A DNA stretch of 64,000 nt, from contig CM055097.1 of assembly GCA_029204225.1 (NCBI GenBank), positions 30,535,785 to 30,599,784 of the forward strand, read 5' to 3'. This DNA is from Diphasiastrum complanatum (lineage: Eukaryota; Streptophyta; Lycopodiopsida; Lycopodiales; Lycopodiaceae). Below, in pieces: positions 34,932 to 45,411 of this stretch; the first letter of the stretch is position 1; each line of letters begins with the position of its first letter. Position numbers and translations under genes: made by a program. The notes beneath the pieces were generated by a model. It worked only from the letters and a program-made list of their open reading frames with translations. It made no database searches and was not told the DNA's origin.

Positions 34932-35934
34932 ATGGAGCGGGGTGGGCGACAGCTCTCTTCTATGCTGCGTGGGGCGGTGCTTCGGCATTTGCAGATCCCG
35001 TCAAGGCCACAGCAAGGAGCTGCTGGTTTTGTGGGGGACGGATGGGGGGAAGCCATCAGAAGAAGGTTTTTCTCGGAGGAAGTGCATTCGCATGGCACCT
35101 ATCTCAACAAAACCGAGGTCACGGATAGAGTGCTGAACGTGGTCAAGAACTTTCACAAAGTGGATCCGTCCAAGGTTTGTTTTCTTCACCTTAAATTCTA
35201 TGGATCGGGAGTAATATAGTTCGATGCTTCTAGCTGTTTGATCATCCGTACCGACTTTTCAAACCTTTTGGTCCTGAAGTACGAAAACCCTATGTCGAAG
35301 CAGCTCTTTTTGTTTATTGAAGTCCCTTACTCGATGGGGAAAATGATCTTAATCAATGTAATTCCTTTTTCTATTCTTGGCACCGCTCTTTGCTACAGAG
35401 ACTGTATTTGGATTAGATAAGGTTTGGAATGGACAGTTTATAATCGTTGGCCACTCATTAGTGGCAATGGATCTGTGCTGAAGAAAAAATACAGGCATGG
35501 GTGTTTAATTTTTCATTCCTTCTGTTTTTGATCCAGCTGCTTCTTGTAGGGTTGATCTCAAGATTATGTCAGTATTAATGGCTTTTTTCTTTTGGAGTTA
35601 TTGGATTAATGTAGGTCTTATAGATATTTTTCTTTTTCAGTTATTGGATTGATTTAGGTCTTATAGATGTTGGTTTATTTGTGCTTTATGGCATGTTAAC
35701 GGCACTTAGTTTACCGATTCCACTGAGGATGATAGTCTGTTGGTGTGTCATTGCCAGGTATCACCTTCATCTAATTTCCAGAAGGATCTCGGGTTGGATA
35801 GCCTTGATACTGTGGAGGTAGTAATGGCATTTGAGGAAGAGTTTGGGGTGGAGATTCCAGATAGTGAAGCTGATAAAATTGTTACATGTGCTGATGCTAT
35901 TGACTTCATTGCATCTCAACCACAAGCAAAGTGA
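34932..35934 (+). CDS. mtACP: Mitochondrial acyl carrier protein (NDUFAB1-like)
   Basis: Two exons: 34932-35174 and 35758-35934, joined in phase 0 across a 583-bp intron with GT (35175) and AG (35757) ends. The product is 139 residues. Residues 1-47 are Arg/Ser-rich with few acids and end RRRFFSEE, as in a mitochondrial presequence. The ACP domain starts at [20 protein letters not shown] (61-80). The phosphopantetheine site is DLGLDSLD (91-98) with the modified Ser at residue 96. It ends [14 protein letters not shown], very like other plant mtACPs. Role: carries acyl chains as thioesters in mitochondrial type II fatty acid synthesis (including the octanoyl precursor of lipoate) and is an accessory subunit of complex I; it acts in the matrix. 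No lesion seen. It is the only gene between two retrotransposon clusters. Confidence 0.95.
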
Positions 35935-38633
35935 GCCACAGACCTATCCTTTTGAGTCATCAAACGCATATCTATCAACAATTTCGATGTTGGTCTGTGA
36001 ATGAGAACTTCTTATCATGCACTGTCCTTCATCGATCTGTTAGGGTTTCGAATCTTTTTACTATTCTCATAATGGTAGGTTTGGAAACCAGCCATTGTTG
36101 TTCCCCTAAAACAATGTCCATATAACGAGGTCAGATCAAATGGCAATGTTTTGGCTTATTGTCTTCTAGAAATTTGATTTCTGATTCATCATACATAACA
36201 TGTTGTATCCTCTTCTTCTTGCTTGATTTGGGTGTCTTTGTTTATCGATTTTGTAATCATCAAGTTGATTAAGGCACACACCTTAGTAGGTTGGGATACA
36301 AACCCATCTAATGTGACCGGGAAAGAAAGTGTTATTATGGAGCTTTTTGAGCTGGAGAGTTAAAATGTAGGGAGGACTTTAATATGAATTATGGACTTTA
36401 GTTAGATCTAAATAAGCGCCAAAATGCTCGTTTTGAAACATGAACATTTTGATGCATAGAACCAAGTGGGAAACTTTTTTTTATTTTTTATCTTTTTTGG
36501 CACTATAAAATGTAGTATTAAAAAATCAAATCATTTAAAAGCCCTAAGATCTTGAGGTACTTCAGTGTAAAGTTTAAGGCAAATATTCTAGGCAACAATG
36601 ATTACATAAGGGCCAATTGAATGTTGTTGAATATAAAAATTTCTAATGGTCAAAGTAAACCAGCATGAATGCTTACAAACTTCTTTTCAATGCATACAAA
36701 TAAATGTAGTAAGTTCTAGCAAAAAATGTGATGAAGATATGTTAAGACCCTTTAAAATTTAAGAGCATTGATACATCTCAAAATGGAATGATAAAACACT
36801 TTTGGATAATTTTGGAATGAGCAAGAGTGTTTCAAAATACTTGTTCTAGAACACAACTTATTGGAATGTGATGTATCTATGTTGTTGATGTATTGTTTTG
36901 CTTGTATATTGAATATATGTATTGTGCATGGATTCCAATGTACATTTAGTCAATATGCTTAGAATTTTGTTCACTATTTTGATTGAACCATCATATTGAG
37001 TAGTTGATGGACCCTTCATGGAATTTGGACTTGTAGATATGAAGTACTTGAACTTTAAATGTATTGGTATTCTCGCTTATCACGCTATAAGATAATCACT
37101 ATTTTACTTTTGATTTTGGAATGATTGATTGATTACTTGAGGCTTAGCACATTGGCTAGTGTGTCTCAAATCAACTTTTCTTGACTAGGTCTAACTATGC
37201 ATTTGAAGAAAGATTGTCAATGATTACAAATGTGCATACAATCCATTTTTAGGGAGTTAGACATTTGCATGCACCCGCTTCTTAAAAAAAGTTCTCCGGT
37301 CTTGCAAGCTGTTATGGAAGTGTGAGTTGTTCATTGCATGGCTCTATGATGGTTGTGAATGTGTGATCTCCTTTTCCCACCCTTTAAGAGAGAGATCATA
37401 GATTACAGATTTCCATTGGTAAGGTAAAAGTAGAATCTATATGTCGGTGATTATCACACTGTAGTAAGAGATTCATCGTATCGAAAGAAGATGATTCAAA
37501 GGTGGAAACTAATCATTACGATAGGAGAAGTGGGAGTACATTTAGAAAATATAAGCTGCTTTCTATCATATGTTTCAAAAATAGTAAATCAATCATCAAA
37601 AAGCCACTAAGCCAATGCAAGTGTATTTCATAAATCCTACCCTTGGCTATGTGTGGACACAATACCTTTCAATGCTCTTGGCTTCCAAGGCTTAGCGAAA
37701 AGAAAAATCTACCTACTTTGCTTAAGGCCTTGCAAGATGATTTGATTACCACCTTCCTATGCATGCTAAAAAGAAAAAAGGAAAGAGCAAGAGATGGTTG
37801 CTAATGGAATCCGATCTTCCTAAAAGCTTCTATCATTACTAGGCTTGGTTAGTTTCCTCCTTGAGCTCCTTAATGAAGTAAAAACCTACTCCTCATATCC
37901 AAAGCATCCTAAGGTATAAGAGTCAATCTAAACTACTTCAAAACATCAAAGATTTTTTCTACAAACTAAAGAGAAACATATGCATGCAGTTAGCAAAGAA
38001 AATCTCACAGGCAATGAAAATAATAAATTTGAATAGAAGTACAAGCATACATCTATAAGCATTTATCCTCACAAAATCTCTCTTTTATGCCTCTCTTTCT
38101 CTTTCATTTTCTCTCACCCAATGAAAACAAAGAGAATGGAGCTCAAGCTCTTTAATTCATAAATGAAGTTTGAGTACAAATAATATAAAGATTTTGGTGC
38201 GGGTTCAAAAGAGCACATGTGGCAACACACTATTTGCCAACTTGTAACATTGTAAACTCTAAGTTCACTTGATTTTAAATATTTCTCAAGTAAATTGACT
38301 TATAAAATGTTTTAATATTTTCTAAAGGGCCACTCCACTTGTTTTCCTATTGTGTTTCAAGGCACGCTAATTTGTTGAAATTTACAGAATTCTAGATGTA
38401 CTTTGGACATTTCCATGATGAGTTGGCATTGACACTTGGATAGATGCTTAGATAAGTTATACTTCATTTATATTCCTCGTTCAAGGCTTTGGAACACATT
38501 TCCATATGAGTACAATGAGCCCTATTACATTGGAGAGAATATAGGTGCTATACAAAATATTTTTTGCATTGCTTTGGGATCTATCCCACATGCAAGTCAA
38601 AGTTAGGGCTGATTGGCCATATTAGGATATCTA
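35935..38633. other. No recognised gene downstream of mtACP
   Basis: The first few hundred bases are the likely 3' untranslated region of mtACP. The rest is AT-rich (about two thirds A+T by eye) with no supported ORF, RNA gene or element. A GGTTGGGATACAAACCC word at 36289 resembles a weak Pol III B box but has no A box I can pair with it. Confidence 0.4.
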
Positions 38634-39037
38634 TGTTAGTTTTAGGTCTCAAATGGTATGGGAAAGACCCTAAACTCAAAATCTGGGTTCATTTTTAATT
38701 TACAACTATGTACTTCTTTGATGACAACAATCTAAAAATCAAAATATTGAATTTTCTTACACATTATTTTGTGGTGGTGAGTTGTAGCTTCATAGTACCT
38801 TCAATTTTTGGTTTGTAATAGGTTAATTGGAAGTTTAATTGATTTTTTACATGTTGTGAGAGATGTTGCACCCTCATATCTGATTTTAACGAAATTACAT
38901 GTGCCAATGTGGAGCCCTTGCCAAGATAAGCTAGAATTGAGATGATGAGCTGATTTTAAATGTTCATTTGGATTCAATTTAATTTCTTGTGCTGTCATTT
39001 TGTGATTAACTCAAGACCTTAGGGTCATATTTTCACA
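38634..39037 (+). repeat. Candidate LTR with adjacent primer-binding site
   Basis: Starts TGTTAGTTTTAGGTC and ends ATATTTTCACA, immediately followed by TGGTATCATAC (39038-39048), close to the initiator-tRNA-Met site. A copia integrase fragment follows at 39298 in the same orientation, supporting a deleted copia element. The 5' edge is a guess. Confidence 0.4.
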
Positions 39038-39297
39038 TGGTATCATACTATGATTGAAAGTAAGCATTATTTTTTATCAGATTTAAACTTCAATTCCTAG
39101 TTTGCTTTGTAGTATTGGAAGTGCCTCTACTACGAGTGAATCTCTAAAGATAATACACCATTTGTGCCTTTTTGGACTCAAATAAGGTTGAATGAGATCC
39201 AAAATATTGTATTTATGCCTCAAAAACCATGAAGATACTATTTCCAAGATAAAAGAAAAGGGATCTCCCAAGATCCATGGCAAAAAAGGAGAAGGTT

Positions 39298-39552
39298 TGT
39301 AAAGAATGTGTTATGATAAAAGCACATAAGCTACCTTTCTCTAGCTCCATCACTAACCCTTCTCATCCTCTTGAGTTGATTCATTCTTGTACATTTTGCT
39401 AGTAGTAGAAGCATCGGAGGCACTACAGCTTTCAAAGATGATTACACAAGATATCGTATCTATCTTCCAGGTCAAATATGTTTGAAATCTTTACCAAGTT
39501 CAAAACTTTTGTAGAAAAGTTTCATGGTCACAAGATCAAGTTTTTGAGAATA
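39298..39552 (+). pseudogene. Copia integrase fragment
   Basis: Reads CKECVMIKAHKLPFSSSITN then HPLELIHS, the zinc-binding end and the start of the integrase core. After a stop and a frame change it gives FKTFVEKFHGHKIKFLR. It is abruptly replaced at about 39552 by an LTR-like start ('tgttgaatctaacacatgtggg'). Confidence 0.7.
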
Positions 39553-40020
39553 GAAATGTTGAATCTAACACATGTGGGAGAGTCCCACAAAGTGTGTTAT
39601 TGATCTCCTAAGACTTTGTGGTTGCACATAGATCACACATAGATTGAAAACCAAGATCTATTCCCTAAATCTATGGCAAGAGCACATTACTACATGCCTA
39701 AATCAACCATACAAGTACTTTCAAATATGTGGAGACTTGTACTACAACAAACTAAGTATGAAAATGCCCTCCTCTCGGGTAGAGAGAGAATCCAATCAAT
39801 AAAACTCAAGTAGAGAGAGAAAATCAATTTTGACTCAAAATGTGTAGAAATCTCATAATTCCATAAATCCAATGTGATTTTAATCCATTTAGACCCTAAA
39901 GTCTCCTTGATAGCCATAGAGATGCAACTGCACTCAAAAATCTTGATTTCAAGGCAAATTTTCAAATTAAACCTGACGTATGCATGGATGTCTTAGGCTA
40001 GCTCTGATATTCTCATAAGA
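39553..40020. other. LTR-like or leader DNA, unresolved
   Basis: Begins with TGTTGAATCTAACACATGTG, an LTR-like start. On the minus strand it contains ATATCAGAGCTAGCC at 39993-40007, like a primer-binding site. The two signals point in opposite directions, so I cannot decide the element structure. Confidence 0.3.
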
Positions 40021-40023
40021 AGC

Positions 40024-40160
40024 TTACAATTTGCCTCTCCAAAAGAAAAAACACATTTTTTTAAAATAATGAGTGATTAACTCATTCTTGCTCTTCCAAA
40101 ATCCAAGAGCACTCATTTGATCAAACAACCAATTTACTCTTAATTGGTTCATAACAATTT
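40024..40160 (-). repeat. Segment duplicated at 41600-41745
   Basis: Same orientation in both places; on the plus strand both read 'ctcattcttgctctt...atccaagagca...catttgat' with moderate divergence. It encodes the end of the 437-codon frame here. The copies flank the copia gag-protease remnant. Their identity (short LTR pieces or duplicated gag) is open. Confidence 0.6.
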
Positions 40161-41753
40161 TTAGATCACTAAGACATAAAAACTTGTTCTCAAATGAGTC
40201 ATTACACATCTTATCTTCAACTTCCGTCGTGATGAAGCCCTCGAGTTGCCTCATGTAGTTCTCATAGCATACCTCAGTTTGCCTCATGTAGATCTCATAG
40301 CAAAATGGTTCATCAAGTATTGAAGTAAGAAAAGTGTTGAAAGTAAATGGTTGAGAATCTTCCCCTTGATTACCTTTGCCAAGATAAGTGAGCCTTGAAG
40401 GCTCGGCCCTTGCCTGTGTGGATCTTCTTGGAGCACTTGATCTTTGAGGTGGATCCTCAAAATCTTCATCACTTTGTTGCTCCTCCTCAATCCTTGCAAG
40501 ATCATTGACACCAAGGTTGTTGATTTCACTTTCATTCACACAAGATAGTAGATGGATCCAAGAATCTCTTGTATAAACATCTAAGAATGTTTCATGCATC
40601 TTATCATCACTACTTGGTACATGAGAAAAAGAGTGTACATTTGAATGAATGATTTCCTCTTTTGCCATAGCAATTTTGGCATCCAACTTAAAATAACTAC
40701 CTTGTTTAACACCATTTGCTATGCAAATATCATTCTTCATGATGGAACAAACTCCATGCTTGAAGTGAACATCTAAACCATCATTTATTAGCTGTACAAT
40801 ACTAAGCAAGCTCTTGGTAATTGATGGTACAAAAAGGACATTGTCTAGATCCATCCTTTTGCTAGATCCTAGACTTAATGAGATGGTAGCAACACCATCT
40901 ATCTTACACTCTTGATCATTTTCTAAAGAAACTAATTTATTAGCACCATTGAAAGAGTGTAAGGTTGAGAATGTGTCCTTTTCGAAAGTCATGTGGGAGC
41001 TAGCCCCACTATCGATCCACCAAGTGTCCTTTGAGTTGCTTTTGCTTTTTGGAGTGGATGTAGATATCATCAAAGATGAGATCTCCTCATCTTCATCCTC
41101 TTCATATGCAAGGTTCCCTTGTTTGTCCTCCTCCTCTTTTGCTCTTAGCCTCTTGTAGCATTTGGATGCATAATGCCTTTTCTTTTCACAAAAGAGGCAT
41201 TTTTGCTTTGACTTGTCCTTTGAGCTTGATGCATCATCCTCTTCTTTGGCCTCCTTTGAATGCTTCTTCTTTCCATTGGTCATTTTTTTGCCCTTGAATG
41301 AGAAATTGGCTTTCTCATCTCCATCCTGCAAAGACAATGAGCATTCTTGCCTTGGTGTGGGGCATCCTACACTCTTTAGCCACTAATACACTGTGAAGTT
41401 TTGCTATAGTTGGCAAAGTGTCTTGGATGGCAAAACTTTGGACAAAATTTGCAAAGTCATCTCCTAGACCATTAAGAACAATTTGTACAAGCTCTCCTTA
41501 TCCATGATGGATCTAATATTGAAATCAAACACTATATTGACCTTATTGAGGCTATATATCTTGCTCAAGGATGTAAGTGTCCTTCAAGGATAATTCACTT
41601 AATCTCAAGAGAAGTTTACAAATGTCTCACAAGATGAAAAAACATGATGTTTCAAACTATGAGTAACAAACTCAATCTTGCTCTTACTAGATCCAAGAGC
41701 ATACATTTGATGACCCAACCACTTGCTTTCAAAATGATTTGAAACATATCTAA
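40024..41753 (-). pseudogene. Copia gag-protease deletion derivative
   Basis: The minus-strand frame from 41337 to 40024 is open for 437 codons. It reads basic gag tail, a CCHC knuckle (CLFCEKKRHYASKC), then protease (WWIDSGASSHMTF). The pre-integrase segment follows (NVLFVPSITKSLLSIVQLIN). It then jumps from the first integrase residues (IIHSNVHSFSHV) straight to the linker before RT (EPSRLTYLGKGNQGED) and then to a scrap of RT (LEGFITTEVEDKMC). Both the integrase core and nearly all of RT are removed with the frame kept. Upstream (41340-41520) more gag is readable in other frames. A final segment (40024-40160) is repeated at 41600-41745. A protein of this type could be made but could not copy the element by itself. 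Confidence 0.8.
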
Positions 41754-42421
41754 TGTTGGAATTTAGCAATTTTCACATGGTTTTTGATGAATATTAGACA
41801 TCTATGTGGATCCACACATGTGAGGAACTGTCCACACGTGTGAAATGACACTTGAAATATTCATATCTATTTATATTAGCTTTCATTTGAGTCTAATATG
41901 ACATCTCCTAAATTATAGGAGTTAGGTCCTAGATTGTAGGAATCTAGAAGGTCAACACAAACCACCAATGGATGATGTGGCAAACTTGATAGACGTTATC
42001 CAAAGTGGATATGGATAAGTACAATGAGCTGTCCTACACGTGCTGGATTTAGCTTAGAGAGAGATTATGGTGAATTTGTACTTGATCCATGATGGATCCA
42101 TTATTGAGCTAATGATGAAAAATCTTGGTTTGTGAAGCTATCATTGCGTTTTGACTCTCTTAAGCACTTTCTTTGTGGATGAATGCTTTGTAAATGATAA
42201 GTAAATTATTTCTCTGTTATCAGACCATACAGTAGCTCTACTTCACACGTGTGAAGCCGTGGATCATCTCTTTTTATTGTTCTTGCTTGGAAACACAAAG
42301 ATTGTCAAGTAGAAGCTAGATTTGGAAGCTAGTCTTGATATAGATCAAGATCCCAAGCTACCAATCACTCTTTGTGATCATTTGTAGATCAATTTCAGTC
42401 CATAAACTTTGAAATTTGACA
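41754..42421 (+). repeat. Copia 5' LTR
   Basis: Starts TGTTGGAATTTAGC and ends GAAATTTGACA, directly followed by a perfect primer-binding site. It is 668 bp long and of the same family as 7937-8699 and 29969-30822. It holds CACACGTGTG at 41833-41842 and 42244-42253 and a decayed CACACATGTG at 41813. Confidence 0.9.
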
Positions 42422-42433
42422 TGGTATCAGAGC
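42422..42433 (+). promoter_or_regulatory. Copia primer-binding site, initiator tRNA-Met
   Basis: TGGTATCAGAGC is the exact complement of the 3' end of plant initiator tRNA-Met and abuts the LTR. Confidence 0.9.
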
Positions 42434-43018
42434 CAAGTCAAAGAGCTTAGTTGATGAACCAAGGATCTTCATTTTGGTGAAAGCATTGGTGCTAGAGTCA
42501 CTTTGAAGGAGAGCGACCTTTTCTAATAGTTTACTTGTGATGTTGACGTTCAGATTAGTGTGTAAAGTTCAAAAGTACTTCTCACACGTGTGAGAGGCTG
42601 CTGGAGTTGTACTTTCACCAAAACTTTGTGCTTTTTCAATATTTGAGCTTCAAACAAGTTGTGTAGAGTGAAACTAGTGATGTGCTTATGAAAAACCATT
42701 GTTTTCATTATAGATTTGTGAGTGAATGGTGTTAGAATCTTATTAAACCTATAAATCCTTGTGAGAGAGTTTGAGGCTTATGTTTTTAGTTCAAGAGTGA
42801 AACTAAAACCAATTCTAAACATCATAGGAAGGCATTGGCACTTCCAAAAATCAAATCCAAGATTCTAAGTGAATAGATTGTGTAGAATACACTTTCCCAA
42901 ATCTTTTTGAGTTCAAGATCATTATAGATCTTGCTTCTTGAGTCTAGTGAGATTTAAGAAAGTAGCATTTTAGCTAAATTTTGAGAAAGAAAGAAGGAAG
43001 AGCCTTTGAATAGTACAT

Positions 43019-43357
43019 TTGTTATACTTGTTACTAGTTAGAAGGGGTTCAATTGGAGCCTATCTTCTTGAGGCTAGTGAAAGGCTAAATTCTAGTAATT
43101 ATTCAACTTGGAAACTAAGAATGGAGTCACTACTAGTGCTCCAAGATATGTTTGATCTTTTCATAGGAGAGGAAGAAGAACCTCAAGGAGGTCAAGATCA
43201 AGTGAGGTACAAAAAGAGAGCTAGACTAGCATTACATTGCTTGAAAATGAATGTTAGTAATGAACTTCTAAAGGAAGTAGCATCTTGTACCTCGACCAAG
43301 GAGGCATGGAACTACCTCAAAGGGATTTATGAATCAAAAAATACCTCTAGAGTGCTA
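43019..43357 (+). pseudogene. Copia gag N-terminal fragment
   Basis: Reads LEASERLNSSNYSTWKLRME, LVLQDMFDLFIGEE, ARLALHCLKMNVSNELLKEV, AWNYLKGIYESKNTSRVL: a clean copia gag start belonging to the LTR at 41754. The match stops at about 43357, where minus-strand gypsy sequence begins. The point of interruption lies within ~20 bp of the homologous position where the 26305 copy starts. Confidence 0.85.
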
Positions 43358-43359
43358 GC

Positions 43360-44935
43360 TTTCGCTTTCGTGTCTGCAGCAGCTGGTGTTGCTACATACT
43401 GATATTTGGGTCGCGGCTTCTGCGGCTGAGGGCAATCATGATACTTGTGGCCAGGCTCTTTGCAATTCAAGCATAACGGTACATAACCAATCGGCTTTCG
43501 TGGTTGAGGACAGTCAGGAGAAAAATATCCCGGCTCTCCACAGTTGTAACAGTTGCCCGAAACTGGTTTAGTCGCGGTTTGAGACTTCGCTGGTCCAACA
43601 AATTCAGGAGGATTATGTCTTCTTGGTGCGAACTTGGGTCTGTACTACTGAGCTGATGTTGTAGTACCCTGAACATAGTTAGTAGTCGCATCATTCTGAA
43701 AATAAAAAAGTACCTCCTAGGTAGGATCTTCAATATATTTCACATTCACAGTGGTGCAGTCCTCCTTAGTGTGTCCAGAAGTTTCACATTGTGTACACCA
43801 CATTCTTGAGTTGGAAGAAGACGCTTTTGGTCTTTTGTCTGCAACTTCAAAGATCTGCCTTTCAAGTCATTAGATTTTTTATTAAGGTCAGCCATATTAC
43901 TCTTTAAAAGCTTTTCAACTTTAGAAGTTGACGACTTATCCTCGACAACTTTCGTGCCGTCCTTTCGTTTGGTTCGTCGTTTATTCTTTCTTTCTCCTTT
44001 ATCAGTTTTCGATTCTGATGAATTGCTGCTTTTAGATTCCGATCTTGAAGAACTGGTACTTGAGTCAGAATTTGAATCATCATCGCTATCACTGGAATCA
44101 ATTTTAGACTTTCGAGATCTTTTAGTTGAGCGTCTCTTTTGTGCTAGTTTCGAGGTCTCAAAATTTTCTGCACTAGCTATTACTGGTGCTAAGGAGTGGC
44201 ATGTCCCCTTGTCTGCAATGCTGATCAATCTTTGGTGGTAAACCAGCCAAAAATCATTCGATCTGCATATCAACGAGATATACACCGGTTCGTTTTCCTA
44301 TAAGATTTTTAACCTTTCGTGTATATTTGCGAAGGAATTTTTTACTCTTCTGCATTGTTCAGACATTCGAGAAATCTAGATTTGTAACCGATTTCTCTAA
44401 ACTGGTTCAGAAACGTATCTTTCAGCAGGTACCAGGTTCCTACATGGCCTGGTTCAACCTGACTGTACCATATGCGCGCCTGCTTTCTTAGCAGACCAAA
44501 GAAGATTCGTAGTTTATCTACATCAGTTCCTTCGTTATTTGCATTAGCGATTGACTTGAATTGTGAGACATAGCTATCTGCATCAGCGGAAGAAGTCCCT
44601 TTAAAATAATTGTACTTAATTTTTGAGATAGAAGTGAAACGTGCACCAAGACCTTCCATACCGAGCTAATTAGGAGTTCAAGTAACTGGGCAGTGATTTC
44701 GTCTAGATTTCTTTGACTAGTACTCTCACTCTGTCTTCGTAAAAATTCCTCTTCTGATTTTCTGATTGGGTGCCCATTTTCCTTGCTGATTTCTCTCTCT
44801 TTGCTGAGGGCTTTCGTCTCTTTGCTTCAGCAACATTCAGCACAGCTTGGAGGAGGACCAGCTCCTATCAAAGCATTTTCCTTGACGGAGCTTTAGCAGA
44901 TAGTTAGCGAAAGTACTACCGCTAAATTTGGCAGT
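43360..44935 (-). pseudogene. Ty3/gypsy-type gag with three zinc knuckles, disrupted
   Basis: Minus strand, read downward. A capsid (retrotrans_gag) domain at 44659-44342 has NYFKGTSSADADSYVSQFKS, ARIWYSQVEPGHVGTWYLLK, FLNQFREIG. After a frame break, a Lys/Ser/Asp-rich linker follows (44285-43950, SSDSDDDSNSDSSTSSS). Then come three knuckles: CTQCETSGHTKEDC near 43790, CYNCGEPGYFSPDC near 43540, with Tyr in place of the zinc-binding His, and CLNCKEPGHKYHDC near 43460. It breaks off next to the copia gag. No protease or RT follows. It probably packaged its element RNA. It and the gypsy element at 45412 are separate, as they run in opposite directions. Confidence 0.75.
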
Positions 44936-45411
44936 CGAAAAAAAAAATATTTGGGCAAATTATTTGTGGCACCCAAGTTTGAACCCTCTATCACCCATTT
45001 CCAGCTTGTTTGCAGGCTCTCCAACGCCCAATTCCCTCATCTCTTTCGTCTGTTCCTCCTTCCATTTTCAGTCCTCTTTTCACTTTTGTTTGCAGGCTGT
45101 CCAACTGTTTCATACTTGTCACTTTTGTCTATTTTTCTCTCCATTTGCAGCCATTTTTCACACCTTGTTTGCAGGCTGTCCACCGCCCACCCTCAACCAA
45201 ATTTCACGAAATTTTGACTCCGTTTGATACTCCGATTTGTCACTTGTCTCCTGGCTGTCCAGCGCATTTTTATAGCCTTCATTTTCACTTTTTTTTCATT
45301 TGCTGATTGTTGTCCTTTCTTAGTTGTGATAATAGTGGTTTGAATAGACTAATTTGGGGTGACGACAAGAGTCCGCTCTCTCAAGTTATCGTCTATTCCT
45401 TCCACTATCAT
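44936..45411. repeat. Spacer with a recurrent GCAGGCTGTCCAAC motif
   Basis: The word 'ttgtttgcaggctgtccaac' or close forms occurs at about 45007, 45089, 45166 and, weaker, 45250, at ~80-bp spacing in a pyrimidine-rich stretch. It lies just before the gag start of the plus-strand gypsy-like element and may be its leader or LTR. No CDS is supported. Confidence 0.5.

Noticed and set aside
35175-35757. A read-through first exon of mtACP giving a 95-residue protein ending in the intron
   Set aside because: The GT/AG splice gives a full ACP with the DSL site; the read-through product would lack it.
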